Assembly (NCBI GenBank): GCA_028622995.1
Contig: JAJQJQ010000040.1
Span: 2,108,001-2,172,000, forward strand
DNA from: Panagrolaimus kolymaensis
Lineage: Eukaryota; Nematoda; Chromadorea; Rhabditida; Panagrolaimidae
Direction: 5' to 3'
Length of the DNA stretch: 64,000 nt
A program made the translations under genes and the position numbers. The notes under the pieces are model-generated. The model was not told the DNA's origin and ran no database searches. It saw only the letters and a program-made list of their open reading frames with translations. This document shows positions 49,101 to 60,769 of the stretch, one piece after another; the first letter of the stretch is position 1; each line of letters begins with the position of its first letter.

Positions 49101-52100
49101 CCACTTTCTTTTTTTATATTGCGCAAGTTTTATTTTTTGTTGTTGCTTTCGTCTTGTTTCTCAAAAACGTTTAGAATAAACATGGAGTTCTAAACGCGAT
49201 GATGAGTTAATTTGTTTGGATTTATGCCAAATAAAATTAGTCAATTCAAATAAATACGAGAATACATTTACGTCAATCAGTCAGTTATTTAATCATGTTT
49301 GATTAAATCGAGAGAAAAAGAAATAAACCCGGGGTAAATGAATTGAGCGATGATGATGATATCCCGCTGTGCAGATATCTAAATTGGTATCGACAAAACC
49401 TAATCTCCCGCAACAAAAATGTGTAAAAAAACGCAAGAAGCAGAAATGGACAACAATAAATAAAAAATAAAAAAGCTGGCATTAACATTTACGAAATAGC
49501 CACAAGCAAGAAAAAAAACCGCTTTGGACAAAAAAAAGTACTGCTTTTTCCGCCTTTTTTTAACACATGTAAAAACAGCTCTGAGAAAAAAAACGTTCTA
49601 AAAATGCAAATTAGCCAAATCAAAAAAAAAGAGAGAGAACACATAGATTCCATGTAAAAAAATTCTTAAACCTCAATGCTCAAAAGAAATGAGAATAGCC
49701 ATTGAGGGTTATGTTCGCGCGGTAACGGCCTTGCCACTTAAAGTTTGAAACAATACTTTTTTATATGGAAAACTTTAAAGGATCGACGCCGCAAAAAGGA
49801 TAGTAATAATAGATCTGTGATGATCGACACTCATTTAAAGTATGTGTGCTTCCATGGGAAACAAATATGGTTGCGTTAATTAATGAGGACTTTCTTTTTG
49901 AAAGGGAAAAAAAGTGATGGGTTTGATAGTTTGAGATATAAAACGGAAGAACCATAAAACAATGTGCTCTATTGAGAAGAGAAAAAAAGATGTTAAAGGT
50001 GTTAAAATAGGCGGCATGTAAAAGTCAAGCTGGGAGTTTAATGGATGGATGGTTGATGGAGAAAGAAAGAAAAGTAAAAAAAAAGAAGAACCTGAGTAAC
50101 CTCAAGAATTCATAGCAGCAGCAGCAAAAAGACACAGAAAAAGAATTGATGGGCCGAAACGAAAGGGCTCATCTAACTTTGTTTTCTTCTATCGCTGCCA
50201 TCATTTAAAAAGAATTTAAATTTTGTTGAAAAAAAACTAGCTACATCAATCAAAGTTTAAAAAAAGCGTGATGCATTTGAAGAAAAAAAAGTTCGGAGGA
50301 GGATTTTTTGGTTTATTGGTTTTGGAAAATAAAAAAGGTTAAATGATTTTTTTTGGAAATAAACAAATGAAAATTATTCGCATTTTTTGCTTTTCAACAA
50401 GAGAAAGAAAATAAATTTATATTTGGAAGTTTTTCAAGAGTTTTAAATGCATTTGATGAAAAAGAACCAAAAGGGCGAAAGAAAGGAGCAGATAGATATA
50501 AACTTATGTGAGCCACAAAACAACAAAAAGAAAGAAAGAAAAAATGACCCTTTGTCGCCGCAATATATATATATATCTATTGGTAGTGGTGGAATAGTGA
50601 CCGCCGTTTGGCAAGAAAGATCGGCATCCACCAAAACAATGGTAAAGAAAAAGGTTACTTTCGATCATTTATATTTCGGCTACGGCAATAAATCACATCG
50701 TCTCAAGGCGATATTCTTTTCATAAAAAAATAAAGGAAAACTTTTTTTCAATGCCATCACGGCAACAAAGAGAATAAAATGAAAGAAAGAGAGACATAGG
50801 ATCTTCTTTCTTTTTTCAAAAGCAAAATTTTTTCTGCTGCAAAAAAAAAGTATGAGAGAGGAAGTCGAGGTAGCCAATGTCCATTTCTCCTTCTCTTATT
50901 TTTTTATCTCTCGTTTTTTACTGATGCCATTTTTTTCTTTCAAAAAAGCTCAAAATCCCATTCAAGCGACGACTTGCTTCTCCCAAAAATCTCTGCAACA
51001 TATTTTTTTTGTTGCTTTCTTTTAAAAAATTTGCACTTTATAAAAAATCTCCTTGTAAAAAAGCTACCCTCTTTGGAAAGAAAAACAACAATAAAAAAAG
51101 CTTTGTTCCTTTTCTTAAAAAAGGGCAACCGAGAGGAAACGCTCAAAAGCAATTCACTTAAAACAAATTTGACAAAATTTGAAAGACTTTTGTGTGCCAC
51201 ACAAAAAATAAAGAATGAGAATGGAAGCCCAAACATATATACAAGGATGGCTGAAGAAAAAAAACAACGTGAAACTATTGCCGACAAAAACGATGAGTAA
51301 AAAATTGAGTAAAAACAAACAAGCCCGGAAGAGCCAATTTAAAAACTTCCTCAAATTTTTTTTTAGTTTAGGTTAGCATTTTTTTTATAAAATCGTACAA
51401 TGAAAGCTTTTTGAAATAAAGAGAGAAAAAAGTCATTGTGATATATACAAATATTAAAAACAATATTAATCAATTTCTTATTACAGCAGTAGCAAAAGTC
51501 AAAAGAATTAAATTTTTCAGTTGAAATAAACGCAAAAATTTCGACTTGTTTTAACAAGCTGCTAAATGGATGCTATCGACTAATTCGTTAAAAAGCTAAA
51601 AGTGATTGATTCGAATTCATTGCAACTTTTATTTTTTAATTTTCTTAAACTATCAAATTACACATTCATTCTATCCAATCCCATCTATCTATTTCACTCA
51701 TTCATTTAAAGGATAAAAAAACATGCTTTGAGTCATTAAAAGAATTAATGAAATCTTAAGAGCAAAAAAATAAAAAAATTGTGTGAAAGAAAAAAAAAAG
51801 AAAATCAAATTCGACATTTGATGAATAAAAAAAGCCAGTTAATCAATCTCTGAGAAAATTGACCGAATAGCAGTCGCACAAATAAAAAAATTTTATTCGA
51901 AGCAATTGACTCCAAATCTCGCCGCTGCTGTTAGGTTCATTTGTTTTTTATTATGTTCGCAATTTTTCCTCTAAAATTTCTTAAAGGCGAACAATGACTA
52001 ATAAAAACTTCTCCGATAAACTGCTGCCGATGTATAAAAAAAGAATGTTAAAAAGTTGTCGAAAAACAGCTGACGCGGTTGGTCATAAACCGTCTAAAAA

Positions 52101-55100
52101 ATCTGTAACACAATAAAAAAACGAAAGTTAACTATTTTTTAAACGGCAGCTAAATATTGATGGTTTAAGTTTATTAAAATGAATAAAAAAGTTCTTTGGT
52201 CAAAAAATGCAAAATGCCTTGGATTATTATGAAGACCTCAATGGAGAAATTTGTTATCTAATTGAGGGTATGTTTGATGATAACCTTTACATTTACATAA
52301 AAAATTGCAATCCTTAATCGCTTTACTTTTTTTACACTGGCTCCCAAAACCTTTATACATACGAGAAAGAAAAAACATCTGCATTGTGGTGAAATAAATT
52401 TTCTGATAGACTCAATACTATTCATAGCAAACATTTATTTTTTCCCATGAGGGCTATTAGCTAATTGTCTTGAGTAATGTTCCATCTAAACCGCGTTTAA
52501 AAAAATGTCTTATGCCAATGGCAATGAGAGAAGTGAAATACCAAAAGGAATCTCTTTAAAAATAAAGATAGGCATATTTTAAGCTAAAAAAATGCACAAC
52601 ACCAAAAAACACTTTTTTATGGTTTCTTCTCTCAAAGAAGATTTGTAAAGCTTGCTTCAAACAAAAGAGAAAAACTAACGCAATCGAATCCGAGGTTTAC
52701 AATTGTGCCAAGAACACCACCATTTGTTTCCTCTCAAAATCTTTTTTTAAAGATAGGATCATCCAAAGTGCAAATAAAAGTGTGAAAAAAAAAGAAGATG
52801 GTTCGAGATTTCCTCGTTGAATGAATGGCATAATGATAATCGGGGACAAACATGGTACTCTTATGTCTTCAATGAGATGATTCATTTATTGACAATAGAA
52901 GAAGCTATCTCAAACAATACTCTCATACATGTTATAAATTAGTAATTTTTTATGCTAATCTAACAAAAAAGAAGAAAGAACCAAAAAAAAAGCTGAAGTG
53001 CTTGTCGACTGTCTACATACTTGCTCCTGCTTGTAAAAACAATGTCAAAACCAATCAAAAAATAATAAAAAAGCAAATTTCGTGAATTGCCTTCTTCCGA
53101 TAACCATGTGCCCATTTTTTTCGGGACACGGTTAGCGTTTCCGGAAAAAATACTCCTGGCTGCTTTTTTCTTTTAAATAGTCCTCTCAAAAAAACGAGCA
53201 ATAACAATGGCACTCCAAAAATCCGCCGCCAATTCAATGCTTTCCTCATTTTTCTCGTTGACCACCATCGATAGTCGCAAAAAAATGTTAAGGGCAAATA
53301 TGTACATACATATACGACAACGACGTGACCTTGCCAAAATAAGCATCACCAAAAATGTTTGAATTAGTCATTCAAAAAAAAGAAAGTAATTTCTTGATTT
53401 TATATTATTTTGATACTACACTTGAAACTCTATCGCGGCTGTTGTTGATATTAATAAAAAATACTCAAGAAATTGAGAAGGTCGAGAACAAAAATAAATA
53501 AATAAAAAACTTGTCTGGATCAATCAAATCCACTGAAAAGAAAAGGTATGAAAAGAAAAAAGAGAGTAATAAAAAAATAAACAAAATTTTTAAAGTTATG
53601 GTTACTGTCACTTGAGAAGCATAGAATATAGCAAAAAATACTTCAATACTAGGCCTAATGTAAAGCTTTAGAAACTGAGGAAAATAAAAAAATAAAACGG
53701 TTTTTTCTTGCAAGATATAAAACCATAAATAATCTTTAAAATGTGACACAAACCGGGAGCTACCAACCAATGACACCACAACAAAAACATATAAGCCAAG
53801 CCGACAAAAGCCGCAGCAGCAGTTATCCACGCAATCGAGAAAAAAAGAAGGATTTTTTTGGCAACTTTGTTCGTTTGTCTGTTTACTGTCAATCAGCAAA
53901 AACATTGGGCACGCGCCTGTAAAAGTCAAAGGGCATACAAATAAAATACATTATTCGATAACCCCATTTTTTCCTTCCAGGCTGCTTCCTTTTTTTCGGT
54001 AGCTTTGATCGCATAATAATAAAAATAGAACAAAAAGTGATAGCAAAAAAAAAATAGTTTAAAGAATCAAAAGCAAAAAATATAGCTCAAAGGCATGTTC
54101 TAAAACAAAATGTGTTTGATAAGATAATAAAAAATTGTTTCGTAAAAATGAAATCAAAGACATTTTTTGGTGAAAGATATGTTTTTTAGCACCAAAAAGC
54201 CGTTTTGTTGTCAAAAAACATAAAAGGGTTTCCCGTTCCGTTTTCAAAACAAAAAATGGAAGGATAAGAAACAAACGAGAAAAAAATGAAGCAATTTTTT
54301 TTTCAGCGTTTTTCTTTCTTCTGACAAGCATCTGGCGCGTTAACAAAAAAACGGCTAATCCATGTCGTTAGACGGAAGAGGAGAAAGAGCATAGGCCAAT
54401 TGTTGGACCTCTGATTTGCATAAAATCCCTCTCAGATTTGGCCCCATCATCGGCGATCATCAACAATTTTGTAAAGAGGAAAACAAACTTCCTTTCAAAT
54501 ATCCTCAAAAATTAAAAGAAAATAAACAAAAACATGCGAGAGGCCAGAGGCAATAAAATCAAATAAAGTAATTTCAAATATGTATGCATTGAGAGTCATA
54601 CATATTTCCTCACGAAAAATTATTTTCTTTAAAATTTACATTTCACTAATTAAAAATCGCGACAAAGAAGGAGCTGCAACCAAGACTTAATAAAAAAATC
54701 CTTTTTTCTTTTGCGCATTCAAAAATATTTTTACTTCAAAAAATTAGATGTTATGAATTAGTAAAAAGAAGCACGTCCAAAAGGGAGAAAAGAAAGGACA
54801 ATGGTCAGTCAGTCACCTATTAAGAATACGGAAGAAGTTTTGTTATGAAGAAAAAAAAGTTTGGTAATATTCCATGCATGAGCTTCATTCATAGAATTTA
54901 TGGTGAAGCTTTTGTTTTTCGTTGATTCATTCATGTCAAACAAAAACACAAAAAATAATGCAACAATGAAATATAACATTGAAGAAAAGCGTCGGAGGTT
55001 GCTTGCATGCATAAGAATGCCTCGACGGCAATGACAAGTGAGAAGTCAGTTTCATCTGAACATTATTGCAAGAGTAATTTAAGCAAAAGTAGCTTCCTTA

Positions 55101-58100
55101 CTTGCTTGACCGGAAACCTTCTCCTCCACCATAAACATCCTTCGGCATGCAAGGAAAAGTTGTTGTTGCGCAATGATGCAGCAGAAACAAAATTAGCTCA
55201 GCTCTTCAAGTGAAATGCTATGCCGTTGTTGCATCTCCTTGGGTATCTTCACTATTCCTTTTCTTTTCTTCTATCTGACTCTTCCTAGCAAAAAAAAGTG
55301 GCATCAAATAAAACAAATTTGAAACCAAAAGCTGGTGTTGTTGCGCAAGAAAGAAAAAGAAGAAGCAAAAGTTGGATTAATATTGGTGGCATTTTTTTTA
55401 TACTTTTTTCCTTCTGTAAAAACTAAAGCTGCTTTTTTTAAAGGAAAGGCGTTCGTTCGCTACCCGCTGGGCATTTTTTTTTCAAACAGATTTTATTTTA
55501 TGAGGAAAATAAAAAGTCATCTAAAATGAATATATAAAATTGCGCAACCTCAATTTTATGTTTTTAAATTTTGACAATAGACAACCAAACAATCAAATAA
55601 ATGATGAGGACAAAAGATTTTTTAAACCATGTTTTAGTAAATCAAAAAAGAACAAAAAATTAAGAAAATTAACGAAAATGGGCACACATCCGTTGTAGAA
55701 TAGGACTGAAGAGATTCCAACATTATTTTGGCCATATAATAATTTTTTTTCAAAAGGCTTTACTTTTTTTTAAGTAAATTCCTTTAAAAAATTTATAGGT
55801 TTTACATTTCTTATAGCGTTTAAAGGAACCATTTTATAACCCATGTCAATTCAGCTCAATTGAAAAATCTTCAAAAAAAATGTGCCAAGTGCCAATTCTA
55901 AACACCTGTCGCCCGCCACCCTTCCATCTTCTTCTTCCTGTATTATTATTATTTTATTATTGACGAGAAACCAACACAACTCCCGAAAAAAATAAACCTG
56001 ATGGAAGCAGCCAGATCATTTTCACTTACACCTCTTCAAGCGGCAGAAAAAAAATTCAGTTTGATACTCGCTTCAATGAATTCACGCTCACCCAATTGTT
56101 TCTTTTTTTCTTTGCTCATTTTTATTTTTATTCTAACGAGACCGGAAAGAGAGGAGATGAAACCAACACTTCATTAAAATGGGCTAGTTTTTTTTAAATT
56201 TGCCGACGACGCCAATAAGCATCGGTTATTTTTTTATTTCGATGAACAATAATTGCCCGCTTTCGATTGATACGTTTTCTTTTTTTCCACAGATCATCGA
56301 AGAGTTCCAAAATAATTTGGGACAGCCGCAAAAGAGAAACCGTTCGCTCACTAGTACATTCGTTAGTTGGTATGGTTACGTGCCAGGTGAAGAGCAAAAA
56401 GAAAAAAAATCATTATTATTATTACGGGACGATGGAGGAGTTCTTGACATCATTAGGACTCATTAAATGAATGACCGTGACTTTTTTTAAAATGAGTCTA
56501 ATATCCAGAAATAACACAAAAAGTAGGCCATCAAGGTGCCAAAAGAAACAACGAAGATTGTTTACAGCTTTTTTTCTTTTAAGATCCATGAATGAAAGAA
56601 AAATATATAAAAGGTCATTTCAGATCATTACACCTGTGAATGCGTTTTGGGTGTCAGCCATCTGTCTCAATCATTTAAAAAAAAAAATGGGCTCATTATC
56701 TTTTCAATAACAACAAAAAAGTAAAAATGCGCGCAAATGATCCTTAAAAAGTCATTAGCATAATGAACCTCAAACAACCTAATATTCGTTTTTTATTTTT
56801 TGAATGAATAGTACTGGATCAACTATGGCTTTGACTAAGTAGGTGGTCTCTCACCTTGACTGATGAAAAAAATCTTTTCATTAATAAATAAAAATGCAAA
56901 GACTCAAGGACAGAAATCTTCAATAGGAAAAATAAAAAGTAATATCTATTCACAGTAGGAAGCTTTTTTTAAATTAAAATAACTCATTGGATGTTAAAAT
57001 TTTTCACGGTTTAAAAATACATACAAATTTTTACTTCCAATAAAAATTTAATCAACGTTCTGAAAAGGAAAACGACGATTGCTTTTTTTTATCAAAACTG
57101 CAACAAACTGCGGTTGCTCAAAAAGAAAACGCCGCACATCCTTTCTTACAAGAAGATTAAGAAAATCTCAAAAAAGATGAAGTATAAGGCCAGCATAAGC
57201 CGGTACTAATTGCCATCAAAATAACAAAAGCTTTTTCAATCATAAATTTCTCTTATTTTAATTGCAAAAACAAAAAATGAAGCAAAACCCTCTTCAATCA
57301 AAATTAAAAATTTGCAGTAGTAATATAAAGATTCGAAAAAATATGAATTACTCGGGTTGAGGGTTTTTTTCCTTAAAAACTAAGTAGCGACACCCTTTTA
57401 AAATCATAACCATCTGCATAAATAATTTAAGAAAGTAAAAATGCAAAATATTTATTAGTATCAAAATTTTCTTTAGCAAAGCGGTTTTTCATCACCAACT
57501 GCGCAACAGCGCACAAATATATTTATGATCACGCAAAAACTCATTAAAAAAATTTTTGTTGACATGCGGAAGAAGAGAAAGTTAAGGCAAGTAAGTAGTG
57601 ACAACTACAAGTTCATCACTTTTGCCACCACCGTCGCCGATTTTTCAACCATGTTAAAAGGTGGCAGGAAAGAAGATGCGGTTGGAGAGAAAACATCCAT
57701 TACTGATCGAAACGAGGCGATATGACTAACTAACTAAATCTATTTTGACAACTACTGATCAAGACTAATAATTTGCGTTTCATTAGATTGTGGCAGCATC
57801 GGGACGCGTGTCATTCATAAGAAAAAAGGGAAAGGAGGAATGACTAGTTTTGTCACAAAAAAAAGTGTTATAACAAAAACAAAATTTCCTTTTTTAGATA
57901 AAAACAATACGTTTTTGTTTAAATATTGAAAAAAGACTTTACAATTATTTTTTTTCTCGCGCATTCAAGAAAAAAAAAGCTTGCTTGCTTGTATTATTCA
58001 TGGAAAATGAAGGAATTGCAGCAAATTCTCCACGTTTAAAATGAATGTTTTTTTTAGTAATGCTTATTAAAGTTCTATAAAAAGAATTGGGTGGCAGTTA

Positions 58101-58629
58101 AATAATTGAAAGGGGAAGGACAAAGGCAAAAGAAGAAAGAGAAAAAAGTTGATTAAATTTGAGCCGTTTTTTGGATGTCAAAGTTAGTCTTCAACTTGTT
58201 TCCAAAGTGTTGACTCTTAAAAAACGAAACAAGCAAACTCACATAGAAAAATAATAATGTTTTTGCTCAACAAAATTGTCTTTCATCGATGAAGAAGAAT
58301 AACAAGCTTGAAAAGAAGAAGACTCTTGGGGATTTTGAGCTAATGGCAATTATGATCGCCTATATGTTGACAGCATTCAGTTGCTAGGTTTTTAGCGGAA
58401 ATGGAAACAAGTTCAAGCAGTCGTAGTCAAATTATTATTTTTTCTTCAAAGGATGAATTTCATGCTTTGTTTGCTAAAGCATTTTTCTTTTATTACGATT
58501 GCAATATTATCAACAAACAAATGGATAGCTACAAACACAGTATGTTACCGATGTAAAAGTTTATTATTTTCAAACTATAATTAAACACAATGACAAAAAA
58601 AGTATATAACAAAAACAAAACAATAAAAT
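46128..58629. other. 12.5 kb gene desert
   Basis: No frame here has coding character, splice partners or family resemblance; the longer ones on both strands are Phe/Lys/Leu-rich and come from A/T runs. The sequence is strongly asymmetric, with many purine-rich (AAAGAAAG) blocks on the plus strand, a short (AT)7 run near 50563-50576 and scattered CAGCAGCAG and CATACATA words. I found no tRNA, rRNA, spliced leader or CRISPR. It separates tol-1 (-) from MED20 (-), so its left part is upstream of tol-1 and may hold its regulatory DNA or unseen 5' exons. Confidence 0.5.
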
Positions 58630-59381
58630 TCAACCTCTAAAAGATGAAGTGATGGTAGTATTAGACGTAGAGGTTGTTCGTCGACGCATTTCAGTGAATA
58701 TATCCTTGTATTGTTGAAGAGTATCAATAGGAGCATATAAAAATCTTCTTTGCTTAACATATTTCGGGTATCTTTTTTCTCCATCTTTTAATAATTCGTT
58801 CATAAATTGTATTAGTAATCCCATGCAATCAGTGGTGTAAGCAGCTGGACAAAATTCAACTTCAATTATCGTTCCCTAAAACATAAGTCATAAAAATAGC
58901 AAAAGATAATAAAAACAACCATACTTTAGAAGAAGAGTTTGCTTGCGATGCATCACCAACACGTACTTTGAAATCACGATATTTATATTCCATTCCATTA
59001 CATTCAAAATACCCAGCATGATCAGGAACAATACCAGCTTTAAATTTTGGAAGTATCAAATCAATTCCACGATCAGCAATACATTTGACTTGTGAAATGG
59101 TTTCTCCCCGAATTACAGGTTCACCCAGCAAAAAAGAGGAAAGAGGAAAATTAGAATGATGAAGAATTCCCAAAGAACTGATTACATGAACATTTGGAGC
59201 AGGACGATAATTAAGATAATCAACATGAAAAGGACGAGATGAAGTAGCTCCCAATGTTGCGAGTCTTTCTTTTATTTCTTTAACAGATTCTTTAATTTCC
59301 AAAACCCTGAAACGTAAAATCAACAACAATAATATAATCTTATAACTCCAAAAAATTAACCCACCAAACTACTCCTGACAT
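58630..59381 (-). CDS. mdt-20: Mediator complex subunit 20
   Basis: Three exons (59381-59365, 59306-58925, 58875-58630) join in phase to 214 residues, the usual MED20 length (human 212). The start MSGVVWVLEIKESVKEIKER parallels the human start, a short beta strand then a helix. Further matches are NFPLSSFLL, EYKYRDFKVRVG (human TRYQYCDFLVKVG), VEFCPAAYTTDCMGLLIQF (human VEYGPCVVASDCWSLLLEF) and APIDTLQQYKDIFTEMR (human GPADTMVQYMELFNKIR). MED20 sits in the Mediator head with MED18 and MED8 and contacts RNA polymerase II. The 17-base first exon ends at a GTGGGT donor; the alternative of starting inside exon 2 would lose the conserved N-terminal strand. The first exon lies inside the end of the upstream OB-fold-like ORF in another frame, suggesting one transcript for both. 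Confidence 0.92.
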
Positions 59382-59682
59382 TGTGATTATTGTTTATTCT
59401 TCCGTTTTCTCGAGATAATTCAACTTGATAAAGAGCCACAGGTAATATAGCTTCTGGAACGATGGTATTCCTTTGACAGCAAAATTGACCGTTATTATAA
59501 ACAAGCAAAAAATAAGCACAATCACCTAATGAAAGGTTATGATTATGTTTAATATCAAATTTTGCTGTTCCAGTTGAATCTTCGACGGTAAAAGGATTTA
59601 ATTGAATTACTTTAGCACAAATCAACGAGCAATCGCTATTTCGCAAAATAAGAGATTTGCAAGTATCACGAAAGAGTTTCAT
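59356..59682 (-). CDS. OB-fold-like small protein overlapping MED20
   Basis: An intronless frame of 108 codons runs from ATG 59682 to TAA 59356. It contains NPFTVEDSTGTAKFDIKHN followed by LSLGDCAYFLLVYNNG, the strand pattern (v.D.TG...f...l..Gd) of OB-fold domains that bind single-stranded nucleic acid or partner proteins, as in RPA, SOSS-B or RMI subunits. Which of these it belongs to I cannot tell. Its last codons overlap the first exon of MED20 in a different frame. If the MED20 intron is removed from the same RNA, this frame instead ends four codons into MED20 exon 2 (LGFGN, stop), so it stays open either way. No other start for MED20 is visible, which supports a two-cistron RNA, or alternative starts on one RNA. 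Confidence 0.55.
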   Translation of the reverse strand: MKLFRDTCKSLILRNSDCSLICAKVIQLNPFTVEDSTGTAKFDIKHNHNLSLGDCAYFLLVYNNGQFCCQRNTIVPEAILPVALYQVELSRENGRINNNHNVRSSLVG

Positions 59683-60769
59683 ATTATTATTATTTTAAAA
59701 TGTTTTTTTATGACAATCAATCCAAAAATTAGGTAAATTATTCGCCTCAGGAGTATGTATCGTAACAACCAAGAAGATGCTTACCTACAAATTTTTTTTT
59801 CACGATTGAAAATCATTTATGTTTGTGTAAATTTTTTTATTAAATTTATTTAAGATGTTTCTTTTTATTCTCCCAAAATAATAAGATTAGTATTAATACT
59901 TTCTCCTTGACTATCGCAATAACTAATATGATTATTTTGAACTTTTGAAAGAAATATTGTTGATTATATATTTAGCAAGTTCGTAAAATCATTCATTTTG
60001 TAAAATTTTAAGCCAAAATTTTTTGAGTGTAATTAATAATGCTTTTAAACTAAAATGTCTTCCATTTATAAAACACATTCTTTGAATTCATGAACTTTGG
60101 TTGTTCAATAATTTATTTGAAAAATGTATTTAGAACTTCCACCTTTTGATTATTTATAAGTGGAAATATAATAATAATAAAAAATATTTCAAAATCTTGA
60201 AGTTATAATTTTTACGGAAGTAAATAAATGAAAATATTTTTAATCTTGTTTTTTGCTTTTGAGAAGCCTCCACCATCCAATACAACATTTTTTGGGATTA
60301 TTAAAAAGTTAATCTCCAAAAAAATTCTCATTTTTGTTGCATTTTTGGGCAGCCAATGTGAGAACGAAGGAAATACGAAATCCTTCTTTTTTTGATAATC
60401 AATTTTATCATTTTGCTTGGAAGAAGTAAATAAAATATTAATGAAAAAGAATTACATTATAATGATTGAATGAATGGGCGGAGGAACAACGCGTTGCCTC
60501 GACAACGATTAAATTCTTTTAGAAGTCAAAACTACTACTACAGGATAAAAAAAAAGAGAGAAGAGAAGAGATAATGACTGATGGCAACAAAAAAAAGAGA
60601 GTAAAAGCAGAAAAAATGAAGGGATGAAAGAACGTTGTCGTTAGATGCCTCAAATAATATAATAATACTTTGTGGTATCTTATTTCCCTTCTTTTATTTT
60701 CCTCAAACAAAAAATGATTCCGTTTGAATAAATATTATAACCTAAATTAATATTTTGTTAAATAAAAAA
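59683..60769. promoter_or_regulatory. Divergent upstream region of OB-fold/MED20 and tax-2 genes
   Basis: About 1.1 kb of AT-rich DNA separates the two divergent starts, so the promoters of both transcription units should lie here. There are no convincing open frames, and no motif could be named. Confidence 0.4.

Noticed and set aside
50940..51300. Overlapping 108-115 codon frames on both strands
   Set aside because: They mirror each other over A/T runs (Lys-rich on one strand, Phe-rich on the other) and have no splice or family support.
57525..57725. 66-codon plus-strand frame in the desert
   Set aside because: No splice partners, no recognised motif, isolated within non-coding sequence.
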